From Paralithodes platypus (lineage: Eukaryota > Arthropoda > Malacostraca > Decapoda > Lithodidae): a DNA stretch of 64,000 bases. Made by a program: the position numbers and the translations under genes. This document shows, one piece after another, positions 1-9,774 of this stretch; position 1 is the stretch's first letter; the number at the start of each line of letters is the position of its first letter. The notes under the pieces are model-generated. The model searched no databases. It was not told the origin of the DNA and saw only the letters and a list, made by a program, of their open reading frames with translations. The DNA lies in assembly GCA_032716605.1 (NCBI GenBank), contig CM064512.1, positions 30,710,038 to 30,774,037 on the forward strand, in the 5' to 3' direction.

Positions 1-210
1 CCTGAGGATTACGATATCTACACTTACCTGGAAATAGTCAAACCGGTCCTGGACATTATGTTCGGAAACGTGGATGCTTCCAAGGTACATACAATTGTGG
101 TTAAATTGGGAAAATATGCAACTAAAGTGTCGGGATATGTGCACGACAATATGCCTGGGTTAACCTGGGCACAGTTTAAAGTTTATGTCTGAACAGCAAT
201 TAATCCAGTT

Positions 211-831
211 TTGGGACACACAATTGCTGACAAAAAGTTTCACGAGGTAAAATACTCAGGAGACTTGTATGAAACTATTGAAAAGTTGCAACAGATCGCC
301 TTGACTGCTTTCCCGGATGAAACTACCGCCCAGAGGAAGAAAATCATCTTCAAAGCCTTGGTGAGGATCTTGCCTGACCCAGTGGCAAACCACTTCTCAA
401 TAGTGGAACCAACAAATTATGACGCGGATCAGCCTGTCATCCGAAGAATCAGGGCATTACGCAAATCCAGGGAACAAGCCACCAAAATCGCCATGATCAG
501 TAAAGTCACCACCCACCCCACTTCCAGTACAGCATCCAACAGTAGTCCTGTAGCTCCTAGGGCAGCTGACAAAGCTGAGGAGTGGGCCAGAATCTGTCCT
601 GCAGATTGGAAACCCTGCACCAGATCATGCTTGCTGTGGTGTCTGAAGAGGTCTTTCAACGAACTGACCAGGAAGAGGACCAGGACTCCAAATTGGTGGG
701 CACAGATTCCCTGGATCAAGCCGCGTCCCATTGCAACCATTATTGACGACGGGACAGCTGGAATTGAAGAAGGAGAACTGGAGTCATCATATCAGCCTGA
801 ACTCATCCAGCAAGAACCGCTGGATTTTTAG
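211..831 (+). pseudogene. Gag-like polyprotein fragment
   Basis: A 206-residue open frame rich in charged residues. It includes a capsid-like helical segment (roughly residues 15-75, with a QQIALTAFP core) followed by a low-complexity Ser/Thr/Pro stretch (about 95-120). In-frame coding continues upstream of the first Met at 211 only as far as the TGA at about 190, so the start may be artificial. The frame overlaps the protease frame at 731-831, as expected for a gag-pro frameshift arrangement, though decay could also explain it. No CCHC zinc knuckle is obvious. Called gag mainly because of its position directly before the protease. Confidence 0.5.
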
Positions 832-1291
832 ATTGCCCCCCAAACAAATAGTCGTAACCATGGCGGGGGCTCATGACAGGACATCGGATGGTGGACTTCC
901 GGTGTATCACAAAATCACGCTGAATGGGGTTAAAATTCGACTCCTCATTGATACGGGAGCTTCCCGTTCTTGCTTATTCCTTCCCATTTACCGGAAACAT
1001 AAATTTTTTGGGGGGGAAATGCAGTCTTCCTCTATCATCCTCATTTGTGCCAATGATCAGGTTATTCCCAACCTGGGTCAGTCACTCCCTTTATGTGTAA
1101 ATACCCCACATCCAAATCACGGAGTTCATCACTCCTTTGTGATTTATAATCCCAGTGAATCCAAGTATGATGGATACTTGGGTCTTGATCTGTTAATTTC
1201 TCTAAGTGCCTCAATAAATTGCAGGTACAGGACACTGTCTTATGATCCACCGACCAACCCTGAAAAAAAAAACACCATCTTCTTTAGATAA
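731..1291 (+). pseudogene. Retropepsin-like aspartic protease domain of the Gypsy fragment
   Basis: The frame holds a clear retropepsin signature: LLIDTGASRSC, with the catalytic D-T-G-A, at about residues 70-80. Towards the C-terminus a GYLGLDLL segment corresponds to the conserved ILG(x)D element of retroviral-type proteases. The role would be gag-pol polyprotein processing. The frame then shifts into the next one at about 1242-1290 next to an A-run (nine A near 1264), a probable slippage site or a decay indel. Confidence 0.7.
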
Positions 1292-1920
1292 CTTGAAGCA
1301 GCTAAAATCCACAACTTTGCCAGTACCTCTCCCTATCACTGCTACATCCCAAAGTAAGATAAATTATATTCCCTGCCACAATCACGTAATATCTCCAGCC
1401 ATAGTTTCCGCATCCATTATAGTTCCCCCTCATCACGAAAAATGGATACCATTGGTTCCTACCATTCAAGGAAATATCCTTGTGACCCCACACCTCCAAA
1501 GCCCTTTCAATGGGGTATGCCTAACCGCTCCTTGCCTGCTACCACATCAACTTAACTGTAACATAATTGCTAATATCTCTGACCAACCTGTCACCTTGCC
1601 AAAATGCCTTGCCATCGGCGAGTTAGAAATGTATTCTGAGGAACTGTCTGTTCCCTCTGATTCTTCCCCTCCTTACAAAAAAACCCTTCCTGACATACCT
1701 TCCACTCTCACTGCCAATCAACAAACTGACCTCAGAAACCGCCTAATTTCCTATCAAGATATGTTTGCTACCTCTAACCGAGATATGGGGAAAACTGAAA
1801 TGTTGCATCACCCCATTCACACCGTGGGCCACCCCATCAAGCAACCAATTAGGAGGAAAAACCCGATACAACAACAGGAAGAAGAAAAACAAGTCCAAGA
1901 TATGCTCGCCACAAAAAAGA
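1242..1920 (+). pseudogene. Pro-RT connector and N-terminal end of reverse transcriptase
   Basis: The frame continues from the protease into a linker, then into the typical start of a Ty3/Gypsy RT. That start has residues like HPIHTVGHPIKQPIRR near 1810-1860, followed by EEEKQVQDMLA, where 'V..ML..G.I.PS' normally follows. Homology ends at about 1915, before any catalytic RT motif, and the rest of the frame to 2024 translates unrelated AT-rich DNA. The element is therefore truncated inside RT finger domain coding. Confidence 0.6.
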
Positions 1921-2018
1921 AAATAGACAAAAACATATTTACAAATTATATATATATAGTTCTCATGCTTCCTCTAGATTATAAGTTGTGGTTGCATCTG
2001 ACATTAATTAAAAACATA

Positions 2019-2579
2019 TCATAAATATTGAGATATATAATTATGTTTAACTTTAAATTTGAATGAAGCAAGGGACGAAGCCGATTTTAGGTCAGCTGGG
2101 AGTGAGTTCCATATGCTGCATCCTCTGTAACTAATACACTTTTGAGCGTAAACTGATTTAACCTGTGGCAATTGTAAGTGATTGCTATTTCCTAAGCTAT
2201 AGTTGGCACATTCTCTGATTGAAAACTGTATAGAACAATGTAAACTATTGGGTAAAACTTTATATACGAGCATACTAATAAAGTTATTAATAGTATCGTT
2301 AAAGTTCATTATCTTCAAGCGTGCATATAGTAGTTCAGTATGTTCGAATCTTGAGTCATGGTTTCATATTCGTATTATCTATAAATATAACAAAATTTAA
2401 TGTAATGGGTTTAGGTTTGATTGATATGGTGAAGACCATAAAGAAATACAATATAGTAACTGGGGGTATATCAAGCCAAAATATAATAATCTTAATAAAA
2501 GTATACTTTGAAGTTGCCAAACCAGACTTTCTGTAGAAAACGTTGCTGCAACTGTGTTACCATCCAACAAGTGTTCCAT
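2019..2579 (-). pseudogene. LINE reverse-transcriptase C-terminal fragment, frameshifted
   Basis: Read on the minus strand, 2579-2397 gives LYFGLIYPQLLYCISLW, and 2318-2019 gives a segment ending WNSLPADLKSASSLASFK. These are two hallmarks of the C-terminal part of non-LTR reverse transcriptases (the 'L..p.l.Y....W' motif and the final 'WN.LP.....s...FK..l' block). The pieces are in different frames with about 80 bases between them. The fragment lacks the palm motifs and is a 5'-truncated relic. The clade cannot be fixed from this segment. Confidence 0.65.
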
Positions 2580-3785
2580 AAATTACAGCTTCTTCCGCTT
2601 GCGCCACTTAGCTGGAAGGCTAATTTAATGTTTCATAAATATTGTGAAGTGGGTAGCGTAATTATGATAAAGAGAACTAGGTGGGTTATTAAGCATTGTT
2701 ATACAAACTTTATGGTCCGTACTAGGCAGTCTGGGCTTAGATAATAAACTATATATATTTATACCTGTATAAATATATAAACACATATATATATAACATA
2801 ACACATAAAATATTGGTATCTGAATGAAGGAGTTGATAATAAGTTCGTCCATTTCGCCTGACCATAAAATAATGCTTTAGTCGGGTAGGGTAAGTAGTAC
2901 TGGCTGGAAAGAGAGAGACAGAGAGAGAGAGAGAATTGTAAATATATTGTTTCCTCAGACAAAATGCCAGATTGGCCGAAGTTATGTTGAATCTCAATTG
3001 CATATTAAAACATGCCCGGAAGATGTGGTATATATCTGTAAATATATTACATAAATATGCATATACCTCTTTTATGCACATGCTAACAATATATAAATAT
3101 AAGCATAGTCACACACAAAATGCTCTACGTATTATTTGAAGTGGCTGGGTGGATGATGGAGACATAAGCTTCAGTACAATCGTTCAGGGAAGGATATTAT
3201 GTTGTTGTTGTTATGTGTGGGAGAGAGTGTGTATTGTGTGTGGCATTATTTACCCCTTCAACACGATGACGCCTTTTTACCTATGATTATGGCTAAAGTT
3301 AGACGATTGTATACAGCTTAAGATTGGCCTATGATTTGCATAGTTTATTGAGATCGTATGTAACCTTTTCAGCCCTACAGGTAGTTTACATGCAAAAACA
3401 AGTCGGCTAATGGTAACCATGATGGCGTTAAGGGGCCGTCTGGGGTGCCTGAGTGTGTGTGTTAAAACTACAGTAAATATATGCAAGTGAACATGTGCAG
3501 GGAAAGGATACTATAGTGTTGTTTTGTACCTGTGGGTGTTAGTATGGTGAGGGTCCCCATTATTTGCCATTAAGTTTAAAGGTGTTGCTATGAGGTGTAC
3601 TGTATATTACAATCTACTCTATACCAATAGTGTTTTGAGATAAACAAAAAGGTTATGCATGTGGTGAGCTCTGTATGGAAGACTGTAAATAATCTTACCG
3701 ACTTCTGTAAAATGAAAGTTATTTGTGGTTATTATTAAATAGAGTAGAAGTGCCGCTTTACCCAAAATCAAAACGGCATACCCAA
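2580..3785. other. No gene seen; AT-rich intergenic DNA
   Basis: I see only short chance frames here. A (GA)n tract lies at about 2910-2936. TA-rich DNA at 2745-2800 contains no coding. The stretch around 3250-3390 is weakly similar to the TTAA MITE family E, sharing an ACGATTGTATACAGCT-like block, and may be a decayed copy. Confidence 0.5.
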
Positions 3786-4130
3786 CTTTGCGATGGGTTA
3801 CCATCATCCCTACTATTACCACCATTATAACTACTACTATCACCATCATCAATGCTGCTATCATCACTACAACTGCCACTATCATCACTAAAGCAGTCAC
3901 TTTCACCATTACTATCACCATCGTCCCTAACATCATCACTACTGTCATCATTATCACTACAACTATCACCTTTATCACTACCATTATCACCATCATCTTA
4001 CAATCACCATTACAACTGTCACCATCATCACTACTACTATACCCATCATCAATACTGCTAGTGCTATCACCATCATCATTACTACTGTCACCATCATCAC
4101 TACATCACTACTACTATACCCATCATCAAT
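3786..4130. repeat. ATC/ACC trinucleotide array (left part)
   Basis: A long run of ATC, ACC, ACT and ATT triplets (plus strand reads ACCATCATCACTACTAC-like units). The frames through it encode only Ile/Thr/Ser repeats and are artefacts. Its right end, 4062-4130, is nearly repeated at 4909-4972 on the far side of a LINE insertion. Confidence 0.9.
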
Positions 4131-4905
4131 TTTGTTTTGTTTTTGTCTATGTGATTGAGGGAGGCAAAAGGCATAACTGCCTATAGCGAGTGCCTCCCCC
4201 ATAGTTGAAAGAGTGACAGGGCCAAAATCAAGGGACGTTCGAGCCAAAATGCCTGGACACACGGAGTTTGAAGCAATTTAAGTCATAGGAAGAGGGAAAG
4301 ACTGATTCTGGGAGAGTTCCAGAGCTCAGCTGTTGAGTAGAAGAAAGTTTGAGAGTAACGTTTCACTCTTGGGTTGGAGAGTTGCACAGAGTAGGGGTGG
4401 GATTGAGTTGCAAGACGGGTACCACATGCCCTACGTAAAGGAGGTGGTATGCACTGGGATAGCTCTGAGGAACACTGATTATTAAAGTAGCGATAGAATA
4501 GCGAGAGAGATGCAACATTGCAGCGGAGAGAGAGAGATTGCAGAGAGTTGGTGAGTGGACGGGAGTTAATGATACGAAAGGCCTTCCTTTCAAGTTTGTC
4601 TAGGAGAGCGGTGTGAGAGGAACCTCCCCACACGTGTGAACAATACTCAATACAAGGGCGCACTATGCCTCTGTACAGAGCAAGAAGCTGTGCAGGGTAA
4701 AGAACCCCCTAAGGGGGTTGAGCACACCCAGCTTCTGGGAGGCTGCCTTAGCAAGACTGCTAAAATGGTCCTTCCAAATGAGAGCAGAAGAAAAAGAGAC
4801 ACCAAGAATATTGAGAGAAGATGAAGGGTTGATTTTTGTATTGTTGAAGAATAAGGGATAGTCCGCTGGGAGATCCTGACGGGTAGATAGATGGAGAAAT
4901 TGGGT
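4131..4905 (-). mobile_element. 5'-truncated LINE inserted in the ATC array
   Basis: A minus-strand LINE 3' portion. An A-rich tail (TTTTGTTTTG on plus) lies at the low-coordinate end, 4131-4146. Upstream in LINE sense come the RT C-terminal frames 4663-4905 (STRQDLPADYPLFFNN, then an ILGVSF motif typical of CR1/Jockey-type RTs) and 4283-4663 (RPCIEYCSHVWGG ... ELWNS). A frameshift separates them at about 4663. The ATC array on both sides shows that it interrupted the array. A second, more decayed copy of the same 3' end lies at 37870-38415. Confidence 0.75.
4283..4905 (-). pseudogene. LINE RT C-terminal coding remnant
   Basis: Two adjacent frames carry the thumb and C-terminal part of a non-LTR RT: ILGVSF around 4810, then IEYCSHVWGG near 4630, then a block NVASLSLFYRYF near 4490. 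The same NVASLxLFYRYF block occurs in the LINEs at 8406 and 17054, so these elements are related although nucleotide identity is low. No RT palm motif is present, so the copy cannot be active. Confidence 0.7.
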
Positions 4906-4976
4906 TAGTACTATCACCATCATCATTACTACTGTCACCATCACCACTACTACTATACCCATCATCAATACTACTA
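4906..4976. repeat. ATC/ACC trinucleotide array (right part)
   Basis: Resumes immediately after the LINE 5' end. It repeats, with a few differences, the 65 bases found directly left of the LINE. This could be an unusually long target duplication or simply the periodicity of the array. Confidence 0.8.
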
Positions 4977-5052
4977 TACTCTATCCAACTCAACCTTGCC
5001 GCCGGCCTCTGCAGCAAATACGAGACCGCGCCTGTGATTGGCTGGCAATGAC
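4977..5052 (+). repeat. Conserved module next to the ATC array
   Basis: A GC-richer block containing CCGCCGGCCTCTGCAGCA and CGCCTGTGATTGGCTG. A reverse-complement copy lies at 12541-12617, and it too abuts an ACC/ATC array that reads in the same plus-strand sense. The block therefore behaves like one arm of an inverted-repeat unit bracketing the array. Confidence 0.6.
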
Positions 5053-5469
5053 ATCACGCCCTAGACATTAAAGGTTCCAGAATTTCCAGAGTTTGTATTA
5101 TATGCACTTATCCTTGACGTGGTTACAATTTAGCCAAGTTATTATACTAGAAAGTAGCATACAAACCCCGTTGTTATTTCGCATACAACACACTGAGCAT
5201 AATATTCAGAAACCGCCGAAAAGATGGAAATGCAGTGTATAAATATAAAACAAACCACCTCCTGGCAACACTGCACTGGCCCGGCGGCGTCTTTTAAACT
5301 CTCAAATATTATCTTATTTATGTCTGTATGTGCAGATATAACCATTATCTATTCATGTTTACCTTTCGTTGGCTTCGTACTATTGTTGATAAGGTCGCAG
5401 AGTATGGTAAGCAAAAGAATAACATATAAAATATAGCCTATGGCGGAACATGAGGATATCACATTATCG
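5053..5469. other. No feature recognised
   Basis: AT-rich DNA with short chance frames on both strands. I found no homology signal or repeat shared with the rest of the window. Confidence 0.4.
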
Positions 5470-5743
5470 TATGAATTAATTCAGCTTTTCTTTTATATTC
5501 CATATATATTAATTATATTAGATAGGTTTAGGTCATTCTAATGGTGTGATAAGTGATATCCGAACCTTAAGAGCTATAAAATACCACATGTAACACATTA
5601 AATCGTAAGATATAATACTGTAAACACAAGCAAGGTAAGAATTACCGTCACTGTCTACTTTAAATATGTGCGAAGTCAAGCACGGCCTGTGATTCGCTAA
5701 TACGCACAGGCCCGATAGTCCAGTAAATCTAGCAATCATTTAA
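5470..5743. repeat. Family D inverted-repeat element, left half
   Basis: Shares AGTGATATCC.AACCTTA.GAG and the GGCCTGTGATT block with the fuller copy at 61397-61905. It stops exactly where the 116-bp terminal repeat of the Academ-like transposon starts, while the other half of family D resumes at 12287. This indicates that the transposon inserted into a family D copy. Confidence 0.6.
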
Positions 5744-5859
5744 CTGGACCTAGAACAAATTGCAATAGAAGGTTTTTTGGCTTTAACTTGTTTATTAGGT
5801 CCCTCTGATGAACATATAAAAAGTCTCCAACTTTTGGACACCTGGAAAGTGGTTAATTT
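5744..5859 (+). repeat. Left terminal inverted repeat of the Academ-like transposon
   Basis: Starts CTGGACCTAGAACAAATTGC and ends AAGTGGTTAATTT. It is the reverse complement of 12171-12286 with only single-base differences, including CCTGG versus CCGGG in the distal part. Confidence 0.85.
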
Positions 5860-6025
5860 ACAGCCGAAAAACCTTACAGACAGGCTGAACTGTCTCTTTC
5901 ACAAGGGGTGACACAGGCACTTTGTGCTTGTATGGGTTTTTTGACCTGTTGTCCCTCTTTTTTATAAAAAACAAAACAAACAAACCATGACGTAGTATGA
6001 CGTCATTCAGAGCCAATTATGTAAT

Positions 6026-8326
6026 TCATGATAGGAGTTCGTATTCACTTGGATCATCGGTGCTTGCATCAAAGTTGCTATTTTGACAGAGTCCTTTACA
6101 TTGACCACATGCACTGGAACATTCAAGCTCATTCCGTTTGCAACTACAGCGTTGAGTGTCACAGTTGCCCTTACACTGACATCTGACCAATTTCAGTAGT
6201 GAATCAGGAGCCACTGGCGAATCCATCGTCTTCGGTTCAAGCTGTCCCTTCCGCAGACACCAGCCCCATTTCTCGGGGTCCACACAGTTCCCCATCCATT
6301 CCTGGACCTGACAATAAACTCGGAACGAGTGGTATTTGGCTGCATCGGTTGTTGGGGGAAGGCTGTGAACTTCAACGGTAGTTGAACTTTTTGCCACCTT
6401 GTTGCAAAACTTTGTCTTTCGCAGTCCGTCAAGGGTGTCATTTCCTTTTCCCCCGTACAAATAAACCAAGGCCTTTTCACCAGCTGATGATATCGCGTCT
6501 TTACTTCCACTTTGGCAACAGAATGCTTCTATACATTTCAAGAAACCGTTGTCTTCCCTCACTTTCCTCAAGGCAGCCCCTTTACCAATACCATACAGTC
6601 GTGAGGTTGTGTCACATCCACAGAGTGCATGGACAACTGGCAGGACACGACAGATGCTTTCACCGAGAGCTTCTGCTACTGAGTTAATATGCCAACATTT
6701 CCCACCTTCCTTGCTCGACTTGAAGTACAAATCATTCATCCCTCGTTCCGCATAATGACACAACAGCACCAACAAGTCTGTGTCCTCACCTATCACATAT
6801 GTCACGGTTTCCCTTGCATGCTCAATTCCCTTCTTCGCAATCATGACATCTGCATCTGCTGGTGCATTGACACAGTCAATTCCATTTGCCTTGAATGTTT
6901 CACACAATAAGTCAATGAAGTTTTGCTTATTGTCCGAGTTTGACAAGAAGTTTTCCTTTTTTGACCGAAGGGGCATGGTTGGAGTGAACATCACCTTTTG
7001 ACCAAAGACTCCTTTTGATCGTCGATTGTGTGTCATGTCCTTGGTAGTAGGTCCTGATTTATAACCGTCGAATACAACCACCGGGTTGAGAAAGTTTTTG
7101 GAAACATGCTTCATGTACATGCTTGCAATGTCCTCAAATGTGTCACCCTTCTTCCATGGAATCCTTTGCAATAAGGAACCACCATCCAGAACATGGGTCA
7201 CAGTCCTTTCTTCCTCAAATGATTCCAATGACGACTTGGGAACAACAGCAGCTATCTCATCTCCTAGCTGTGGTTTATTGGCTTCCCTGAGCCTCCCCCA
7301 CTTATCGAACAGAGCAGTAGGGTAGCTAGACAACTCATACGCAAAGACCTCTTCAACACCTAAGTCCCTGTTATTAGCAAAGATGAGGAGCCTCTGGAAA
7401 AGGAGCTGTGGGTCGATTGGTACTTTTTCAGCACTGATTGTAACCTTTGCACCCAACGACTCAACTTGATCTTTCTTCCTAAATGAAAAGTCAAAAGCAT
7501 TGCTACCTTCCATCTTCTGCACAATGTTCATACCAACCTCATACAGTAAATGAGGATTGGCCGAGGCTGGTCCTGTCACACCGTTGGCAATATTCCTGAG
7601 TTCATTTGATTCTTGAAATGGATCATAATCCTTGAAGAATGCGAGAACCTTCTCTGTGTCCTTCCTATCTCGTTCACGCCTTGCTTCAGTCATTTCTTTT
7701 TGCTGCTCAGAGGTGTGGAAATGCTTCCCTGTCAGTTCTTGCATAACTTCACTCACCTCAGCGCAGGCTGGCATAGCAAGTAACCAGCGCAGGCGTTGCG
7801 TTTCCTCCATGCCCCTACCACGTGTCAATCCACCATTCGTTTTCAAAGAGCGCATCAAAACCTGCTCTATAACCAAGTCGCTTGGCAGTCCTGCCCACAG
7901 CCGATCACTTCGGCGGATCACAAATAGACCGGAGTTCAATTGACAGAACATGTCTGGGTTGAGCTGCTCAAGTTCAATCATGTCTTGAATGTACACATGG
8001 GCTGACTTGGCATAATTGTTATGACCACACGCTGCAAAGTACGGCAACATCTCCTGGAGTGTTCTGAGGTACAGTAGGAAATCGCCCATTCTCAGTGCCC
8101 TCAGGAAGCGACGCAGCAGGTCAATCATGTCCATGTATTGAATCCATAGCTTTCCCATCTTATGCTCTGCTAAGGAGCTCTTCTCAGCTTTAAGTTTTTC
8201 AGAAATTCTGTTGAAAACGTCTTTACTGCAGACTTCATCCGGTGAAACGTCTTCACGCAACAGCTTATCCAAAAGATCTGCAGCCTCCTGGAAGTCCTTG
8301 CATGTGTCACTTTCCTCATCTACCAT
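6026..8326 (-). CDS. Transposon protein, C-terminal half: XPG/FEN1-like nuclease plus CXC domain
   Basis: An intact 766-codon frame. Residues 1-350 are mostly helical with no motif I can name. About residues 417-423 (VVVFDGY) begin a PIN/XPG-type nuclease fold. Later come a APADADVMIA segment (about 490), GEDTDLLVLL (about 515) and GCDTTS...GIGKG (about 568-580). These mirror the XPG/FEN1 pattern FDG / A..EA / S.D.D / GCD..., with a helix-hairpin-helix GIGxK. Residues 714-748 form a tesmin/TSO1-like CXC cysteine cluster. The predicted role is cleavage or processing of DNA during transposition, in the nucleus, with CXC binding DNA. The first Met lies only six bases from the LINE poly(A) tract, so it is not the natural start: the protein almost certainly continued from the coding block at 9775-11825. 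The length and intact frame suggest recent activity before the LINE insertion. Confidence 0.75.
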   Translation of the reverse strand: MVDEESDTCKDFQEAADLLDKLLREDVSPDEVCSKDVFNRISEKLKAEKSSLAEHKMGKLWIQYMDMIDLLRRFLRALRMGDFLLYLRTLQEMLPYFAACGHNNYAKSAHVYIQDMIELEQLNPDMFCQLNSGLFVIRRSDRLWAGLPSDLVIEQVLMRSLKTNGGLTRGRGMEETQRLRWLLAMPACAEVSEVMQELTGKHFHTSEQQKEMTEARRERDRKDTEKVLAFFKDYDPFQESNELRNIANGVTGPASANPHLLYEVGMNIVQKMEGSNAFDFSFRKKDQVESLGAKVTISAEKVPIDPQLLFQRLLIFANNRDLGVEEVFAYELSSYPTALFDKWGRLREANKPQLGDEIAAVVPKSSLESFEEERTVTHVLDGGSLLQRIPWKKGDTFEDIASMYMKHVSKNFLNPVVVFDGYKSGPTTKDMTHNRRSKGVFGQKVMFTPTMPLRSKKENFLSNSDNKQNFIDLLCETFKANGIDCVNAPADADVMIAKKGIEHARETVTYVIGEDTDLLVLLCHYAERGMNDLYFKSSKEGGKCWHINSVAEALGESICRVLPVVHALCGCDTTSRLYGIGKGAALRKVREDNGFLKCIEAFCCQSGSKDAISSAGEKALVYLYGGKGNDTLDGLRKTKFCNKVAKSSTTVEVHSLPPTTDAAKYHSFRVYCQVQEWMGNCVDPEKWGWCLRKGQLEPKTMDSPVAPDSLLKLVRCQCKGNCDTQRCSCKRNELECSSACGQCKGLCQNSNFDASTDDPSEYELLS

Positions 8327-8330
8327 TGAG

Positions 8331-9774
8331 AGTTTTTTTTTTTTTTTTTAAGAGACAATGAATGGAGGAAGGAAAAACACAGATAAAACAAAAAGGTCCA
8401 TGTGCCTAAAGGCATCCTCCATTCATAAAATGTTTGTAACAACTGGATTTAAACATTTGTTGATTGTAAGTTTGTGGAAAGCAATTCGAGGGAAGTGAAT
8501 TCCAAAGCTCTGGGATAAATGAATTCTGATAAGCAGAAGTTCTGCATTGTGGAGGAGAAAGTGTAAATTCATGGGCTCTCTCAGCTGCCCTAGTTCTACG
8601 GGGAAAGATGTGGAGAGGCGGCACAATTGAAGCAAGTTCCTCGGAACAATTGCTGTGAAAATATCTGTAGAATAATGCAAGGGATGCAACGTTTCTTCGT
8701 ATGGCTAATGTAGGAAGGTCCTGTGTGATTGCAGGGTTATTGATTAATCTAATAGCTTTATTTTGAATTTGTCCAACTGCCTCAATGCAACCACTCCACT
8801 TCCACCCCACAGAGGTGAACAGTAATCCATCTGAGAGCGCACATGACTTTTATATATTACGGCCAACTGCTCGTCAGTGAAGAATTCTCGAACTCTGTAC
8901 AGGATATTTTTAGAGGCATTCTTAGCAATGCTTCTAACATAATGTGTCCAGCTCAAGTTAGTAGTTAATGTTACACCGAGAATGTCAATACTAGGGGAAG
9001 TGGGAATATTTACATCATTAAAAATATGGGAGTCAGTGAGATTCTGTCGGTTAGAAAATTGAATGTACTTGGTTTTCTGTGCATTAAAGGAAACTAGATT
9101 CTCTTGTCCCCATTCATTAATTCTAGAAAGGTCCTGGTTCAGAGAAATTGCAGTGTTTATTTTTGAATTTATAAGATCGGGTTGGGTGAAAGAATTGGTA
9201 AATGTGAAGGAACTGTGGAGTGTTGAGTCATCTGCGTAGGAATGTATTGGATTATGAGTGGTAGATATGAGATCATTGATATGAATGAGGAACAGAGTTG
9301 GGGCCAAAACTGATCCCTGGGGAACACCAGCATTTATTGAGTGAAATTGAGAATAAAGGCCATCTACCATTACACGTATTTTTCTGTTATGAAGATAAGA
9401 AGAAATTAGTGGAACTAATGATGCAAGGCCGTAGTGTGACATCTTCGACAATAAGGATTGATGCCAGACTCTATCAAATGCCTTTGATATATCCAGTGCT
9501 ATTGTATGTGTTTCACCATGTTGGTCTGTAGCTTGGTTGATTTGATGCGTAAGAAGGCAAAGAATGTCTGCAGTTGATCGACATCGTCTAAAACCATATT
9601 GCCTATCACTGATTAATTTATTATTCTCCAGATGCTTAATTATGTGATTATTTAATATAATTTCAAAAACTTTGCCAAGAGTGGAAGTTATAGCTATTGG
9701 TCTGTAGTTTGATGGATCTGAAGAGGCACCTTTTTTAGGAACTGGATGGATGTTTGCTTCTTTCCAGGGTACTG
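8331..9774 (-). mobile_element. 5'-truncated CR1/Jockey-type LINE inside the transposase gene
   Basis: A minus-strand LINE with a poly(A) tract (T-run at 8332-8349 on plus). It begins, in its own sense, at about 9774. The fuller copy of the same family at 16851-19251 shows where this one is truncated: both read VPWKEANIHPVPKKG, but upstream sequences differ completely. Upstream of the break the reading frame of the host transposase stops making sense. Nucleotide identity to the second copy is high, so both insertions are young. Confidence 0.9.
8406..9774 (-). pseudogene. LINE reverse transcriptase (partial)
   Basis: Frame 9774-8744 carries RT motifs in order: NYRPIAITSTLGKVFE, a QYGFR block, ALDISKAFDRVWH (catalytic Asp), AGVPQGSVLAP, and SYADDSTL with the YADD box near 9230. 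It then continues with ILGVTL, and at about 8780-8830 the SQMDYCSPLWGG thumb block. A one-base indel near 8760 moves the C-terminal part (NVASLALFYRYF) into the frame 8810-8406. Compared with the second copy it also lacks two to three codons near KN(A)S. The endonuclease domain is missing because of 5' truncation. Confidence 0.85.

Larger units (their letters stand above)
1..1920 (+). mobile_element. Ty3/Gypsy retrotransposon fragment, truncated at both ends
   Basis: Gag-like, retropepsin and early reverse-transcriptase reading frames follow each other on the plus strand. The 5' end lies outside the window, and the RT homology stops abruptly near 1915 in AT-rich DNA. No LTR or integrase is visible. 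The gag, protease and RT pieces are in different frames, so this is a relic. Assignment to Ty3/Gypsy rests on the order gag-PR-RT and the RT entry motif, which resembles the H.I.T....I.Q..RR.P pattern of that group. Confidence 0.75.

Noticed and set aside
3788..4262. Open frames of 69-132 codons on both strands across the ATC array
   Set aside because: They translate only as Ile/Thr/Ser or Val/Met repeats from triplet DNA; not genes.
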